DNA of 8,171 nt, taken from an uncultured Eubacteriales bacterium (lineage in GTDB: Bacteria > Bacillota > Clostridia > Oscillospirales > Oscillospiraceae). The stretch is from assembly GCA_902475515.1 (NCBI GenBank), contig CABSAB010000049.1, positions 1-8,171 on the forward strand, read 5' to 3'. Below, one piece after another: positions 1-6,617 of the stretch; within the stretch, counting starts at the first letter, position 1, and each line of letters begins with the position of its first letter. The position numbers were made by a program, and so were the translations under genes. The notes under the pieces are model-generated. The model was not told where the DNA came from. It saw only the letters and a program-made list of their open reading frames with translations, and did not search any database.

Positions 1-339
1 GGTGAAGTTCAGCACGGTGTTGGAGCCAACGGCCCAGAGCTCTTCGTCGGACTTGCCGCCCAGCTCCTCGGGATAGAGCTTCCGCATGACCTCGTTTGCC
101 CACTTGGTCTGGGCCTGGTTGTAGTCCACAAAGAAGCCCTTGACAGCCTCATAGCCCACATACTTGCCGCTGTTCACGGTGATGGTGGGCTCGTTCTTGG
201 ACCAGTTTTCAAACTGGCGCGCATGCTGCTTATAGCAGGTGAGGAACGTGTATTTGCCCATGAGGTTGGCAATGGCGGTGGTATCCTCTACCACATCGGC
301 CATATGCAGCACGTCCAGGGGTGGATGTTTATAAGACAT
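1..339 (-). CDS. NTF2/SnoaL-like protein, C-terminus cut by window edge
   Basis: The reading frame opens at ATG (complement of 337-339) and runs without a stop to the window edge, giving the first 113 residues. A strong AGGAGG lies 7 bases before the start, which fixes it. The N-terminus begins MSYKHPPLDVLHMADVVEDT. The visible pattern (an N-terminal helix that sets up small-molecule entry, then KYVGYEAVKGFF and VGSNTVLNF) resembles the SnoaL-like / nuclear transport factor 2 fold, a cone-shaped alpha+beta barrel found in small cytoplasmic enzymes and binding proteins. No signal peptide or membrane segment is visible. The family is catalytically diverse and no specific reaction can be named. 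The gene is divergent from the substrate-binding lipoprotein, with 290 bases between the two starts. The family call is from general sequence pattern, so it is moderately sure. The existence of the gene is nearly certain. Confidence 0.7.
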   Translation of the reverse strand, partial: MSYKHPPLDVLHMADVVEDTTAIANLMGKYTFLTCYKQHARQFENWSKNEPTITVNSGKYVGYEAVKGFFVDYNQAQTKWANEVMRKLYPEELGGKSDEELWAVGSNTVLNFT

Positions 340-374
340 ATGCTTGCCTCCTGTTCTAAAATATTACTATATTC

Positions 375-403
375 AGTTTAGCTTTGAAAGCATGAAACCT
401 CAA
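375..403 (-). promoter_or_regulatory. Possible promoter of the NTF2-like gene
   Basis: On the minus strand, TTGAGG (complement of 398-403) and TAAACT (complement of 375-380) are separated by 17 bases. This is a moderate sigma-A type match about 36 bases before the start codon. A second possible -10, TATAGT (complement of 366-371), lies just downstream with no good -35. The region is AT-rich, so chance matches are possible. Confidence 0.3.
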
Positions 404-516
404 GTATCACTATCTGATTTGACCTTTCACTTTTAGCACAGTGTTTTAAATGGAGATGCAGGGGCATTCCAGAGGGTACAAATATTGCCGGGGGGCATAA
501 AAATGCGCTGTTTTGC

Positions 517-545
517 TGGACATATCCCCCAAAATCTGCTATACT
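517..545 (+). promoter_or_regulatory. Sigma-A promoter of the substrate-binding lipoprotein gene
   Basis: TGGACA (517-522) and TATACT (540-545) each differ by one base from consensus and are separated by an ideal 17 bases. The start of transcription is expected near 552, giving a leader of about 78 bases. The leader is mostly occupied by a stem-loop at 558-604. Confidence 0.75.
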
Positions 546-557
546 GACCTTTGAAAT

Positions 558-604
558 GTGAAGTTTTTATGACAGATCTGTTTTGGTTTTATAAAAAGCT
601 TCAC
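558..604 (+). promoter_or_regulatory. Stem-loop in the 5' leader of the lipoprotein mRNA
   Basis: GTGAAGTTTTTAT (558-570) pairs with ATAAAAAGCTTCAC (591-604) over 13 base pairs with a single bulged G at 598. The loop is 20 bases (571-590) and contains a perfect 10-base palindrome, ACAGATCTGT (572-581). The stem would begin only about six bases from the predicted mRNA 5' end and finish 12 bases before the Shine-Dalgarno sequence (617-622), which stays unpaired. There is no T-run after it, so it is not a terminator on the plus strand. A 5'-end mRNA stabiliser, or an operator (the palindrome), are both possible. The pairing is seen directly and the role is inferred. Confidence 0.6.
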
Positions 605-629
605 AAAGCCATGTGGAAGGAGACTAAAT

Positions 630-2372
630 ATGAAAACAAACAACCGTATGCTGGCGCTGCTTCTGGCGCTGTGCATGATGCTCGCTGTGCTCGCCGGCTG
701 CGGCGACACGAGCTCCAAGCAGGAGGCATCCGCTTCCGCGCCCGCTGTCCAGGAGCCTTCCGAGGCGCCCGCCGCGCCCTCTGAGGAGCCCGGCTCCGTA
801 GATGAGTCCAAGAACTCCATGGCCGTCGATGACAGCGCCCTGGAGGCCGCCCTAGATGAGGTGGAGATCCCGCCGCTGGAGCTGCCTCTGACCGAGGAGC
901 CTGTGACGCTGAGCTTCTGGACCCAGGGCCCCGGCGGCCAGGTGGGCGAAAAGTACCCCGACTTTGCCGAGTACCCCGTCTTTATTGAGGCCCAGGAGCG
1001 CACCGGCATCACCCTGGACTTCATCCAGGAGAGTTTTATGACGGTCAACGAGAAATTCAACCTGATGATCGCTTCTCAGGACTATCCCGACATCATCGGT
1101 TCCTTCAATTCCATGTATTCCGCCGGGGACGACAACGGCATTGAGGAAGAGATCATCATTGCCCTGGAGGATTACGCGGACCTGTTCCCCCACTATCAGA
1201 AGTACCGTACCTCCACCCGGTTCCTGGAGACGGCCACCACCACGGCGGAGGGCCATATCTCCGGCTTCTACAACATGATGAGCGACTTCATCGGTCCCTT
1301 CTTCGGCATGATGGGCCGAGGCGACTGGATCGACGAACTGGGTATGGGGATGCCCGAGACCTACGATGAGCTGCATGAGCTGCTGCTGGCCATGAAAGAC
1401 AAGTACGGTTGCACCACCACATTGATGCTGGACTCCGCCGCCGTGGGCAACGACAACTTCCTGGCTGGCGGCTACGGCATCGCCTGCATGCTGGCCACCA
1501 ATGCCAAGGAGAGCTACTGGATGGTCCAGGACGGAGAGGTCAAGGACGGCATCACCGGCGAGGGCTACAAGGAGTATCTGTCCATGCTGCATCAGTGGTA
1601 TGAGGAAGGCATCATCAACTCCGACTTCGTCAACGCCGCAGGCGCCATGAGCTCTGACGGCATGGGTGATATTATCGGCGGCAACTGCGGCGTGTTCTTC
1701 AACGGGGCGCCTATGATGGATATGTACGCCTCCATGGCCGACGATCCGAACTTCCGCATTGTGGGTATGCCTGATCCCGTGAAGGAGAAGGGTGAGAAGA
1801 CCCATGTGGACACCACCGAGTATGACTTCGGCAAGGAAATGATGTCCATTTCCACCAATTGCCAGGAGCCTGAGCTGGCCATCCAGTTCTGCGAGTACCT
1901 GTACACGGACGAGGGCATCCAGCTGGTGAACTACGGCGTGGAAGGCCTCAGCTGCGAGGTAGTGGACGGCAAAGCTCAGTTCACGGACCTGGTGCTGAAC
2001 AACCCCGACCTGGGCGACCCCATCTCCTTCTACACCGGCCGGAACAGCGTCCCCTCCTGGGAGTCCAACAAGAGACTGCTGGACACCTTCACCGAGGACG
2101 TAAAGGATGCCTTTGGGGTCTGGGAAAGCAGCCGCGACAATCGGGATGCTTATCCCTATGTGGCCCAGCTGACCATTGAGGAGACCGAGGAAATTTCCAA
2201 ACTGGCCGCGGATTATCAGTCCTATGCGGACGAGTGCCGTCAGAAATTCATTGTCGGCGACATGGACATTGAGACCGAATACGAGGCCTATGAGGAAGAG
2301 GTCCGCACCCAGGGCCTGACCCGCGCCCTGGAGATCAAGCAGGACGCTTATGACCGGTATATGGAAAAGTAA
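630..2372 (+). CDS. ABC-transporter extracellular substrate-binding lipoprotein (family 1, LplA/YtcQ-like)
   Basis: A 580-residue protein with a lipoprotein signal peptide: basic MKTNNR, a hydrophobic stretch at residues 7-22, and lipobox L21-A22-G23-C24, so Cys24 would be lipidated and anchor the protein to the outer face of the membrane. A low-complexity Ser/Ala/Glu/Pro linker (about 25-75) precedes the binding domain. VTLSFW (92-97) starts the first strand typical of UgpB-like sugar-binding proteins. LMIASQDYPDII (145-156) and GDWIDELGMGMPETYDELHE (231-250) match the pattern of the larger LplA/YtcQ group that delivers oligosaccharides to an LplB/YtcP-type permease. The protein would bind an uptake substrate, probably a carbohydrate, but the ligand cannot be read from sequence. 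AAGGAG lies 7 bases before the ATG. No permease or ATPase gene is adjacent: a terminator follows at once and the next gene is convergent. It is therefore a single-gene transcript within this window. Confidence 0.9.
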   Translation: MKTNNRMLALLLALCMMLAVLAGCGDTSSKQEASASAPAVQEPSEAPAAPSEEPGSVDESKNSMAVDDSALEAALDEVEIPPLELPLTEEPVTLSFWTQGPGGQVGEKYPDFAEYPVFIEAQERTGITLDFIQESFMTVNEKFNLMIASQDYPDIIGSFNSMYSAGDDNGIEEEIIIALEDYADLFPHYQKYRTSTRFLETATTTAEGHISGFYNMMSDFIGPFFGMMGRGDWIDELGMGMPETYDELHELLLAMKDKYGCTTTLMLDSAAVGNDNFLAGGYGIACMLATNAKESYWMVQDGEVKDGITGEGYKEYLSMLHQWYEEGIINSDFVNAAGAMSSDGMGDIIGGNCGVFFNGAPMMDMYASMADDPNFRIVGMPDPVKEKGEKTHVDTTEYDFGKEMMSISTNCQEPELAIQFCEYLYTDEGIQLVNYGVEGLSCEVVDGKAQFTDLVLNNPDLGDPISFYTGRNSVPSWESNKRLLDTFTEDVKDAFGVWESSRDNRDAYPYVAQLTIEETEEISKLAADYQSYADECRQKFIVGDMDIETEYEAYEEEVRTQGLTRALEIKQDAYDRYMEK

Positions 2373-2384
2373 ACAGATATACGG

Positions 2385-2418
2385 AAAATGGGGTGCGCCA
2401 AAAGGCGCACCCCATTTT
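2385..2418. terminator. Intrinsic terminator of the lipoprotein gene (bidirectional)
   Basis: A perfect 15-base-pair inverted repeat, 2385-2399 with 2404-2418, closes an AAAA loop. The core is GGGGTGCGCC/GGCGCACCCC, flanked by AAAAT and ATTTT so that a T-run ends the hairpin on either strand. It starts 13 bases after the lipoprotein stop codon. On the minus strand it can back up the terminator at 2423-2457 for the convergent esterase gene. Confidence 0.9.
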
Positions 2419-2422
2419 GTCA

Positions 2423-2457
2423 AAGCCCCGCCGCAGATCAGTTCTGCGGCGGGGCTT
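2423..2457 (-). terminator. Terminator hairpin of the esterase gene
   Basis: AAGCCCCGCCGCAG (2423-2436) pairs perfectly with CTGCGGCGGGGCTT (2444-2457), a 14-bp, mostly GC stem with a 7-base loop. It starts 4 bases after the esterase stop codon on the minus strand. Its own T-tract on that strand is short (TTT then GACAAAAT), so efficient termination may rely on this hairpin together with the next one at 2385-2418. Confidence 0.8.
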
Positions 2458-2461
2458 ACTG

Positions 2462-3400
2462 TTATCCCAGCTGGATCTCCAGCCGTTTTTCGATGAAGGT
2501 CAGGATCTCCTCCATGGCCATTTTGGCCTCGGGGTAGTAGTTGTAATCCATGGCAAAGGTGTGGGGCATATCCTGGCCGAAGTGGAACAGCACCTCCACA
2601 TTGGCCCTGGCAGCCTTGGCGGCCAGGCGGACCGCCCCGGCAGAGAGGCTCTCGCCGCCGCCGGTCTGGATGACCATGGGCGGAAGCCCCGCAAAGTCGC
2701 CGTAGATGGGCGAAAGCAGCGGGTCCTTGGGGTCCGCATCCGGGGCGTAGGCCCGCTGCACCTTGTCGCTGGAATCGGAGAGGAAGTCGTGGGTATACAG
2801 CTCCTGCCTGTACCACTCCACATCGTCCACGGGGGAGGAGCACCAGAGGACGGCAGGCAGCTTCAGGCCACGGGCCTTGGCGGCCAGGGCCACAGACAGG
2901 GTCAGGGCCGCGCCGGCGGATTCGCCGCCCACCACGATGTGCTCATAGCCCATATCCAGCAGGCCCTCGTAGAAGTTTACACAGTCCTCCACGCCGGCCG
3001 GGAACGGATGCCAAGGGGCCAGGCGGTATTCCACCCCGTAGCCCTCCAGGCCCAGACGCTGGGCAAAGAGCTTTAACAGCGGGCCGCCGGTCATGGCGGA
3101 GCCAATGGTGAAGCCGCCGCCGTGGAGATACAAAAAGGCGCACTTCTCCCGGAGGCCAGGCATGGTGAGATGGAGGCCGGGAACGCCGTTTACCGTGACC
3201 TTGCCGCCGCTGGTGCCCTCCGGCAGCTCCGGAACGGGGGCCACATAGTCCTCTGGGAACATGGGCACCCCCAGGTCCGCGCCGGGATAATTGTTGGGCC
3301 CGCCCTGGACGGGGCCGCCGGGATTAAAGCCGGGAGTATCGCCGGTGGGCGGAGCGGTGGGGATATTGCTCCGGAAGGCAAGGAATTCTTTACTGGGCAT
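2462..3400 (-). CDS. Alpha/beta hydrolase fold-3 esterase (hormone-sensitive-lipase family)
   Basis: A 312-residue, probably cytoplasmic carboxylic-ester hydrolase; the natural substrate is unknown. The HSL-family signatures are in order: oxyanion-hole motif HGGGF (93-97), YRLAP (125-129) followed by HPFPAGVED, nucleophile elbow GGESAG with Ser161, acid loop PPMVIQTGGGESL with Glu250 at the usual Asp/Glu position, and His280 in MPHTF. The triad is thus Ser161-Glu250-His280. GESAG replaces the commoner GDSAG. Residues 1-65 form a Pro/Gly-rich lead-in. The start is the ATG at 3400 because AGGAGG sits 7 bases upstream. The frame stays open for 53 more codons, but that stretch covers the promoter and has no ribosome binding site. 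The gene has its own promoter and shares a terminator region with the convergent lipoprotein gene. Confidence 0.9.
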   Translation of the reverse strand: MPSKEFLAFRSNIPTAPPTGDTPGFNPGGPVQGGPNNYPGADLGVPMFPEDYVAPVPELPEGTSGGKVTVNGVPGLHLTMPGLREKCAFLYLHGGGFTIGSAMTGGPLLKLFAQRLGLEGYGVEYRLAPWHPFPAGVEDCVNFYEGLLDMGYEHIVVGGESAGAALTLSVALAAKARGLKLPAVLWCSSPVDDVEWYRQELYTHDFLSDSSDKVQRAYAPDADPKDPLLSPIYGDFAGLPPMVIQTGGGESLSAGAVRLAAKAARANVEVLFHFGQDMPHTFAMDYNYYPEAKMAMEEILTFIEKRLEIQLG

Positions 3401-3428
3401 GGGGACACCTCCTGTTTTTGATGGTTTT

Positions 3429-3456
3429 AGTATAGCACAGGCCGGGGAGAAGTCAA
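3429..3456 (-). promoter_or_regulatory. Sigma-A promoter of the esterase gene
   Basis: On the minus strand, TTGACT (complement of 3451-3456) and TATACT (complement of 3429-3434) are separated by 16 bases, each one base from consensus. The -10 ends 28 bases before the start codon, giving a short leader that is consistent with the chosen start. Confidence 0.7.
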
Positions 3457-3512
3457 TTCGGATTTGGCGTGGGCGGATCGTGATCGGGAATGGGTGCGTG
3501 GAGGCAAACGGA

Positions 3513-3541
3513 CTGGATTTTTGGGCGAAAGGTGGTATACT
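3513..3541 (+). promoter_or_regulatory. Extended -10 promoter of the acetyltransferase gene
   Basis: TATACT (3536-3541) is preceded by TGG (3533-3535), an extended -10 TGn motif. The -35 position, 17 bases upstream, holds only TGGATT (3513-3518). Transcription would start near 3548 and leave about 92 bases of leader before the coding region. Confidence 0.55.
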
Positions 3542-3547
3542 GGGGAT

Positions 3548-3598
3548 ATGAAAACGCACGACAGAGGAGTGAGACAGGTGAGGCGCTGCATTGTATAG
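3548..3598 (+). CDS. Possible 16-codon leader ORF upstream of the acetyltransferase
   Basis: ATG at 3548 opens a 16-codon frame ending at TAG 3596-3598, starting almost exactly at the predicted transcription start, so it would be near-leaderless. An in-frame GTG (3578) preceded by GAGGAG would give a 6-residue version with start-V-R-R-C-I-V character. Leader peptides control some inducible antibiotic-resistance genes. No convincing pair of alternative hairpins masking the acetyltransferase ribosome binding site was found here, so this may be chance. Confidence 0.2.
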   Translation: MKTHDRGVRQVRRCIV

Positions 3599-3639
3599 GC
3601 CGGAATCGTCGCTTATAGGATTAATTACAGGAGGGTATT

Positions 3640-4269
3640 ATGACGATTTCGGAAAACAACTTATATCCGCGGACGGGAGACCGGGAGACCATTTATCTGC
3701 GGCATGCCATTACGGACCCCAGTATTACGGTGGGGGAATATACCATGTACAACGATTTTGTGCATGACCCCAGGGAGTTTGAGAAGAACAACGTACTGTA
3801 TCATTATCCCGTCAACCACGACAGGCTGCGCATTGGCAAGTTCTGCTCCATCGCCTGCGGGGCAAAGTTTTTATTCAACAGCGCCAATCACACGTTGGGG
3901 TCGTTGTCCACGTATCCTTTTCCGATCTTTTTTGAGGAATGGGATTTGCGCGCGGCGGACATTGCGGAGGCCTGGGACAACAAGGGCGATATCGTGGTGG
4001 GAAACGACGTATGGATCGGCTACGAGGCGGTGATCCTGGCGGGGGTGACCATCGGCGATGGGGCGATCATCGGCGCCCGGGCCGTGGTGACCAAGGATGT
4101 GCCCCCGTATACCATTGTGGGCGGCGTGCCCGCGAAGCCCATCCGAAAGCGCTTTTCGGAGGAGACCATTGCGGCGCTGATGGCGCTTCGCTGGTGGGAT
4201 TGGAACAGGGAGTGGATCGCGGAAAATATCCAGGCGATCCAGCACGGACAGCTAGACAAGCTTCGATAA
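3640..4269 (+). CDS. Vat/CatB-family (xenobiotic) hexapeptide O-acetyltransferase
   Basis: A 209-residue left-handed beta-helix acetyltransferase that would use acetyl-CoA to acetylate a hydroxyl group. It matches the streptogramin A acetyltransferase (Vat) pattern in order: VGEYTMY (31-37), LYHY (53-56), IGKFCSIACGAKF (65-77), SANHTLGSLSTYPF (81-94), KGDIVVGNDVWIG (115-127), VTIGDGAIIGARAVVTKDV (136-154), IVGGVPAKPIRKRFS (159-173) and ALRWWDW (182-188). His84 lies where VatD has catalytic His82. The Vat-type NxANHxxxxxSTYPF is present, not the longer GHRSDWISTFPF form of CatB. Length fits the family (about 210). One possible difference is Met36 where VatA and VatD have a Tyr in the EYSYY segment. 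AGGAGG lies 5 bases before the ATG. Single-gene transcript with its own promoter. Whether it acts on streptogramins, another drug or an endogenous acceptor cannot be decided from sequence. Confidence 0.88.
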   Translation: MTISENNLYPRTGDRETIYLRHAITDPSITVGEYTMYNDFVHDPREFEKNNVLYHYPVNHDRLRIGKFCSIACGAKFLFNSANHTLGSLSTYPFPIFFEEWDLRAADIAEAWDNKGDIVVGNDVWIGYEAVILAGVTIGDGAIIGARAVVTKDVPPYTIVGGVPAKPIRKRFSEETIAALMALRWWDWNREWIAENIQAIQHGQLDKLR

Positions 4270-4273
4270 AAAG

Positions 4274-4301
4274 CCGCCCTGCCGCATACGCGGCAGGGCG
4301 G
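4274..4301. terminator. Bidirectional terminator between the acetyltransferase and rqcP
   Basis: CCGCCCTGCCGC (4274-4285) and GCGGCAGGGCGG (4290-4301) form a perfect 12-bp stem with an ATAC loop. The plus strand continues TCTTTCT, and the minus strand ends CTTTTT, a better T-run. It lies 4 bases after the acetyltransferase stop and 11 bases after the rqcP stop on the other strand, so it serves both convergent units. Confidence 0.9.
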
Positions 4302-4312
4302 TCTTTCTCGTA

Positions 4313-4552
4313 TTATACTTCTTTGTACATGGCCACGGCATCAACCTTCTTGGTGGATTCGCTGAGGCTCAGCACCTCCACCTTGACGGTCTTTTGGCCG
4401 AAGCGGATCTCGATGACGTCGCCAAGCTTTACATCGTAGCTGGCCTTGGCGGGGCGGCCGTTGACGCTGACGCGTTCGGCATCGCAGGCTTCGTTGGCCA
4501 CGGTGCGGCGCTTGATGAGGCGGGAGACTTTCAAATATTTGTCCAGTCGCAT
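4313..4552 (-). CDS. rqcP: S4-domain ribosome quality control protein RqcP (YabO-like)
   Basis: A 79-residue protein made almost entirely of an S4 RNA-binding domain: MRLDKYLKVSRLIKRRTVAN, then VSVNGRPAKAS, then a strand region with DVIEIRFGQKTVKVEVL. This is the pattern of Bacillus YabO/RqcP and the related Hsp15. In characterised Firmicutes, RqcP binds 50S subunits that carry a stalled peptidyl-tRNA and works with RqcH in adding C-terminal alanine tails that mark the peptide for degradation. The gene starts 10 bases after metG ends on the same strand, and its GAGGAGG ribosome binding site overlaps the metG TGA stop, so the two are cotranscribed and probably translationally coupled. It is the last gene of the unit. 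The yabP/yabQ sporulation genes that follow it in many Firmicutes are absent here. A general Hsp15-like role is the alternative. Confidence 0.88.
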   Translation of the reverse strand: MRLDKYLKVSRLIKRRTVANEACDAERVSVNGRPAKASYDVKLGDVIEIRFGQKTVKVEVLSLSESTKKVDAVAMYKEV

Positions 4553-4562
4553 AGGGGCCTCC

Positions 4563-6542
4563 TCAACAGAGCTTGGCGCCGGCGGGGATGTTGTCGTCCA
4601 GCATTAGGAGGTTCAGGCGCTCCTCGCCATTTTCCTGATGGACGGCGGAAATGAGCATGCCGCAGGAATCCAGGCCCATCATCTTCCGGGGCGGTAGGTT
4701 CACGATGGCGACTAAGGTCTTGCCCAGAAGCTCCTCGGGCTTATAGTACATGGAGATGCCCGAGAGGATCTGCCGGTCTGTGCCGGAGCCGTCGTCCAGC
4801 GTGAACTTTAACAGCTTTTTGCTCTTGGGCACGGCTTCGCAGGACTTGACCTTGACCACACGGAAGTCGGATTTTTCAAAGGTCTCGAAGTCCACCGGCT
4901 CCTCGGTATAGGGCTCCAGCTCAATGGCGGGAGCGGCATTGGTCATCGCCTGCTGGGCCTGGAGTTCCTCCAGGGCGGTGAGTTCCTTTTCCATGTCAAT
5001 GCGGGGGAAGAGGTTCTCGCCCTTGTTGACGGAGACAGTTTTGGAGAGTGCGCCAAAGGTCAGGGTGGAATCCCAAGTGCGGATGTCCGCGCCTGCGCCG
5101 ATCTGGGCAAAGAGCTTATCCATGCTCTCGGGCATAAAGGGTGTCAGCAATACGCCGCAGATGCGGGTGGCTTCCAGCAGATTGTACAGCACACAGGCAA
5201 GCCGTGGGCCGTTTGCGTCCATATCCTTGGCAAGGACCCAGGGGGCGTTTTCATCAATATACTTGTTGGCCCGGGCGATGACTTTAAAAACCTCGGAAAG
5301 AGCGTTTTGGAACTGGAAGCGCTCCATCTGCTCCTCGTATTTGCCCGGCAGGGCCGAAAGCATGGAAAGCAACTCCGTGTCCAGAGTGTTATCTGAGGTC
5401 TGGATTTCGGGGAGCGTCCCGCCGAAATATTTGCCCGCCATGGCCGTAGTCCGGGAGACGAGATTGCCCAGGTCATTTGCCAGGTCGGTATTAATGGTCT
5501 GAATGAGCAGCTCATTGGTAAAGTTGCCGTCGGAACCGAAGGGGAAGGTCCGCAGCAGGAAGAACCGCAGGGCGTCCACGCCGTAGCGCTCGGCCAGGAG
5601 ATAGGGATCCACCACGTTGCCCCGGGACTTGCTCATCTTCTCACCGTTAAAGTTCAGCCAGCCGTGGCCGTAGACCTTCTTCGGCAGGGGCATATCCATG
5701 CTCATGAGGAACGCTGGCCAGTAGATGGCGTGGAACCGGACAATCTCCTTGCCCACAAAGTGCGCGTCGGCGGGCCAGAATTTGTCGTAGTCGTTGTATT
5801 TATCGTTCAGAAGCCCCAGTGCGGTGGTGTAGTTAAACAGCGCGTCCAGCCACACATAGACCACATGGCCCGGGTCGAAGTCCACGGGAATGCCCCAGGA
5901 AAAGCTGGTGCGGGAGACGCACAGGTCCTGAAGACCGCCCTCACAGTCGATGAAGTTGTTGACCATTTCATTGACCCGGCTTTTGGGCTCCAGGAAGTCG
6001 GTGTTTACCAGCAGGTCCCGGACCTTGTCCGCGTACTTGGATGCCCGGAAGAAATAGGCCTCCTCCTCGGCATCGTAGACCTCCCGGCCGCAGTCGGGGC
6101 ATTTGCCGTCCACCAGCTGGCTGTCTGTCCAGAAGGATTCGCAGGGCTTGCAGTATTTGCCCACATATTTTCCCTTGTAGATGTCGCCCTTTTCGTACAT
6201 GGCCTTAAAGACCTTCTGAATCGCGGCCACATGGTAGTCGTCCGTGGTGCGGATGAAGCGGTCGTTGGAGATGTTCATGAGCTTCCACAGGTCCAAAACG
6301 CCCTTTTCCCCGGTGACAATCTTGTCCACGAACTGCTGGGGAGTGACACCGGCGTCCTTGGCCTTATCCTCAATCTTCTGGCCGTGCTCGTCGGTGCCCG
6401 TGAGGAACATTACGTCAAAGCCCCGAAGGCGCTTATACCGGGCCATGGCGTCCGTGGCCACGGTACAGTAGGTGTGTCCGATGTGGAGGCTTGCCGAGGG
6501 ATAGTAGATGGGGGTGGTTATATAATAGGGTTTTTTCTCCAT
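4563..6542 (-). CDS. metG: Methionyl-tRNA synthetase
   Basis: A 659-residue class I aminoacyl-tRNA synthetase that charges tRNA-Met in the cytoplasm. Visible parts: catalytic Rossmann fold with HIGH-type motif HIGH (20-23), zinc knuckle C131-x2-C134 and C148-x2-C151, KMSKS (302-306), an anticodon-binding helical domain to about residue 500, a charged linker around 515-550, and a C-terminal OB-fold tRNA-binding domain (about 551-659) that includes FRVVKVKSCEAVPKSKKLLK and NLPPRKMMGLDSCGML, which also promotes dimer formation in homologues. Length fits the long bacterial form. The start ATG matches the conserved KPYYITTPIYYPS beginning, with AGGAAGGGAG about 10 bases upstream. It has its own promoter and a leader of only about 40 bases, with no room for a T-box. 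It leads an operon with rqcP. Confidence 0.97.
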   Translation of the reverse strand: MEKKPYYITTPIYYPSASLHIGHTYCTVATDAMARYKRLRGFDVMFLTGTDEHGQKIEDKAKDAGVTPQQFVDKIVTGEKGVLDLWKLMNISNDRFIRTTDDYHVAAIQKVFKAMYEKGDIYKGKYVGKYCKPCESFWTDSQLVDGKCPDCGREVYDAEEEAYFFRASKYADKVRDLLVNTDFLEPKSRVNEMVNNFIDCEGGLQDLCVSRTSFSWGIPVDFDPGHVVYVWLDALFNYTTALGLLNDKYNDYDKFWPADAHFVGKEIVRFHAIYWPAFLMSMDMPLPKKVYGHGWLNFNGEKMSKSRGNVVDPYLLAERYGVDALRFFLLRTFPFGSDGNFTNELLIQTINTDLANDLGNLVSRTTAMAGKYFGGTLPEIQTSDNTLDTELLSMLSALPGKYEEQMERFQFQNALSEVFKVIARANKYIDENAPWVLAKDMDANGPRLACVLYNLLEATRICGVLLTPFMPESMDKLFAQIGAGADIRTWDSTLTFGALSKTVSVNKGENLFPRIDMEKELTALEELQAQQAMTNAAPAIELEPYTEEPVDFETFEKSDFRVVKVKSCEAVPKSKKLLKFTLDDGSGTDRQILSGISMYYKPEELLGKTLVAIVNLPPRKMMGLDSCGMLISAVHQENGEERLNLLMLDDNIPAGAKLC

Positions 6543-6588
6543 GGATCAAAAACTCCCTTCCTAAAATATGGGCAATTTCGTATCCATT

Positions 6589-6617
6589 ATCATACCCAAA
6601 TTTCCATGGTAAATCAA
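6589..6617 (-). promoter_or_regulatory. Sigma-A promoter of metG-rqcP
   Basis: On the minus strand, TTGATT (complement of 6612-6617) and TATGAT (complement of 6589-6594) are separated by 17 bases. Transcription would start near 6582, about 40 bases before the metG ATG. Just upstream on the template lies an inverted repeat TTTCCC (6624-6629) / GGGAAA (6640-6645) that could be an operator. Confidence 0.65.

Noticed and set aside
491..530. GGGGGCATA / TATCCCCC imperfect inverted repeat around the -35 of the lipoprotein promoter, and a GCAT-AAAA-ATGC repeat
   Set aside because: Short, imperfect and in a low-complexity stretch; not enough to call an operator.
551..784. 77-codon frame overlapping the start of the lipoprotein gene
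   Set aside because: It begins with TTG at the predicted transcription start, has no ribosome binding site and overlaps the lipoprotein signal sequence in another frame.
852..2843. Long open frame (663 codons) on the minus strand
   Set aside because: It lies antisense to the lipoprotein gene and crosses the two terminators and part of the esterase in another frame. Its composition is low-complexity and His/Gly/Val-rich, typical of a GC-rich shadow frame, and no family is recognisable.
2393..3076. Plus-strand 227-codon frame
   Set aside because: It is antisense to the esterase, starts inside the terminator hairpin, and resembles no family.
3401..3559. Longer esterase start at 3559
   Set aside because: The extra 53 codons cover the -10 and -35 of the esterase promoter and have no ribosome binding site, whereas AGGAGG is ideally placed before 3400.
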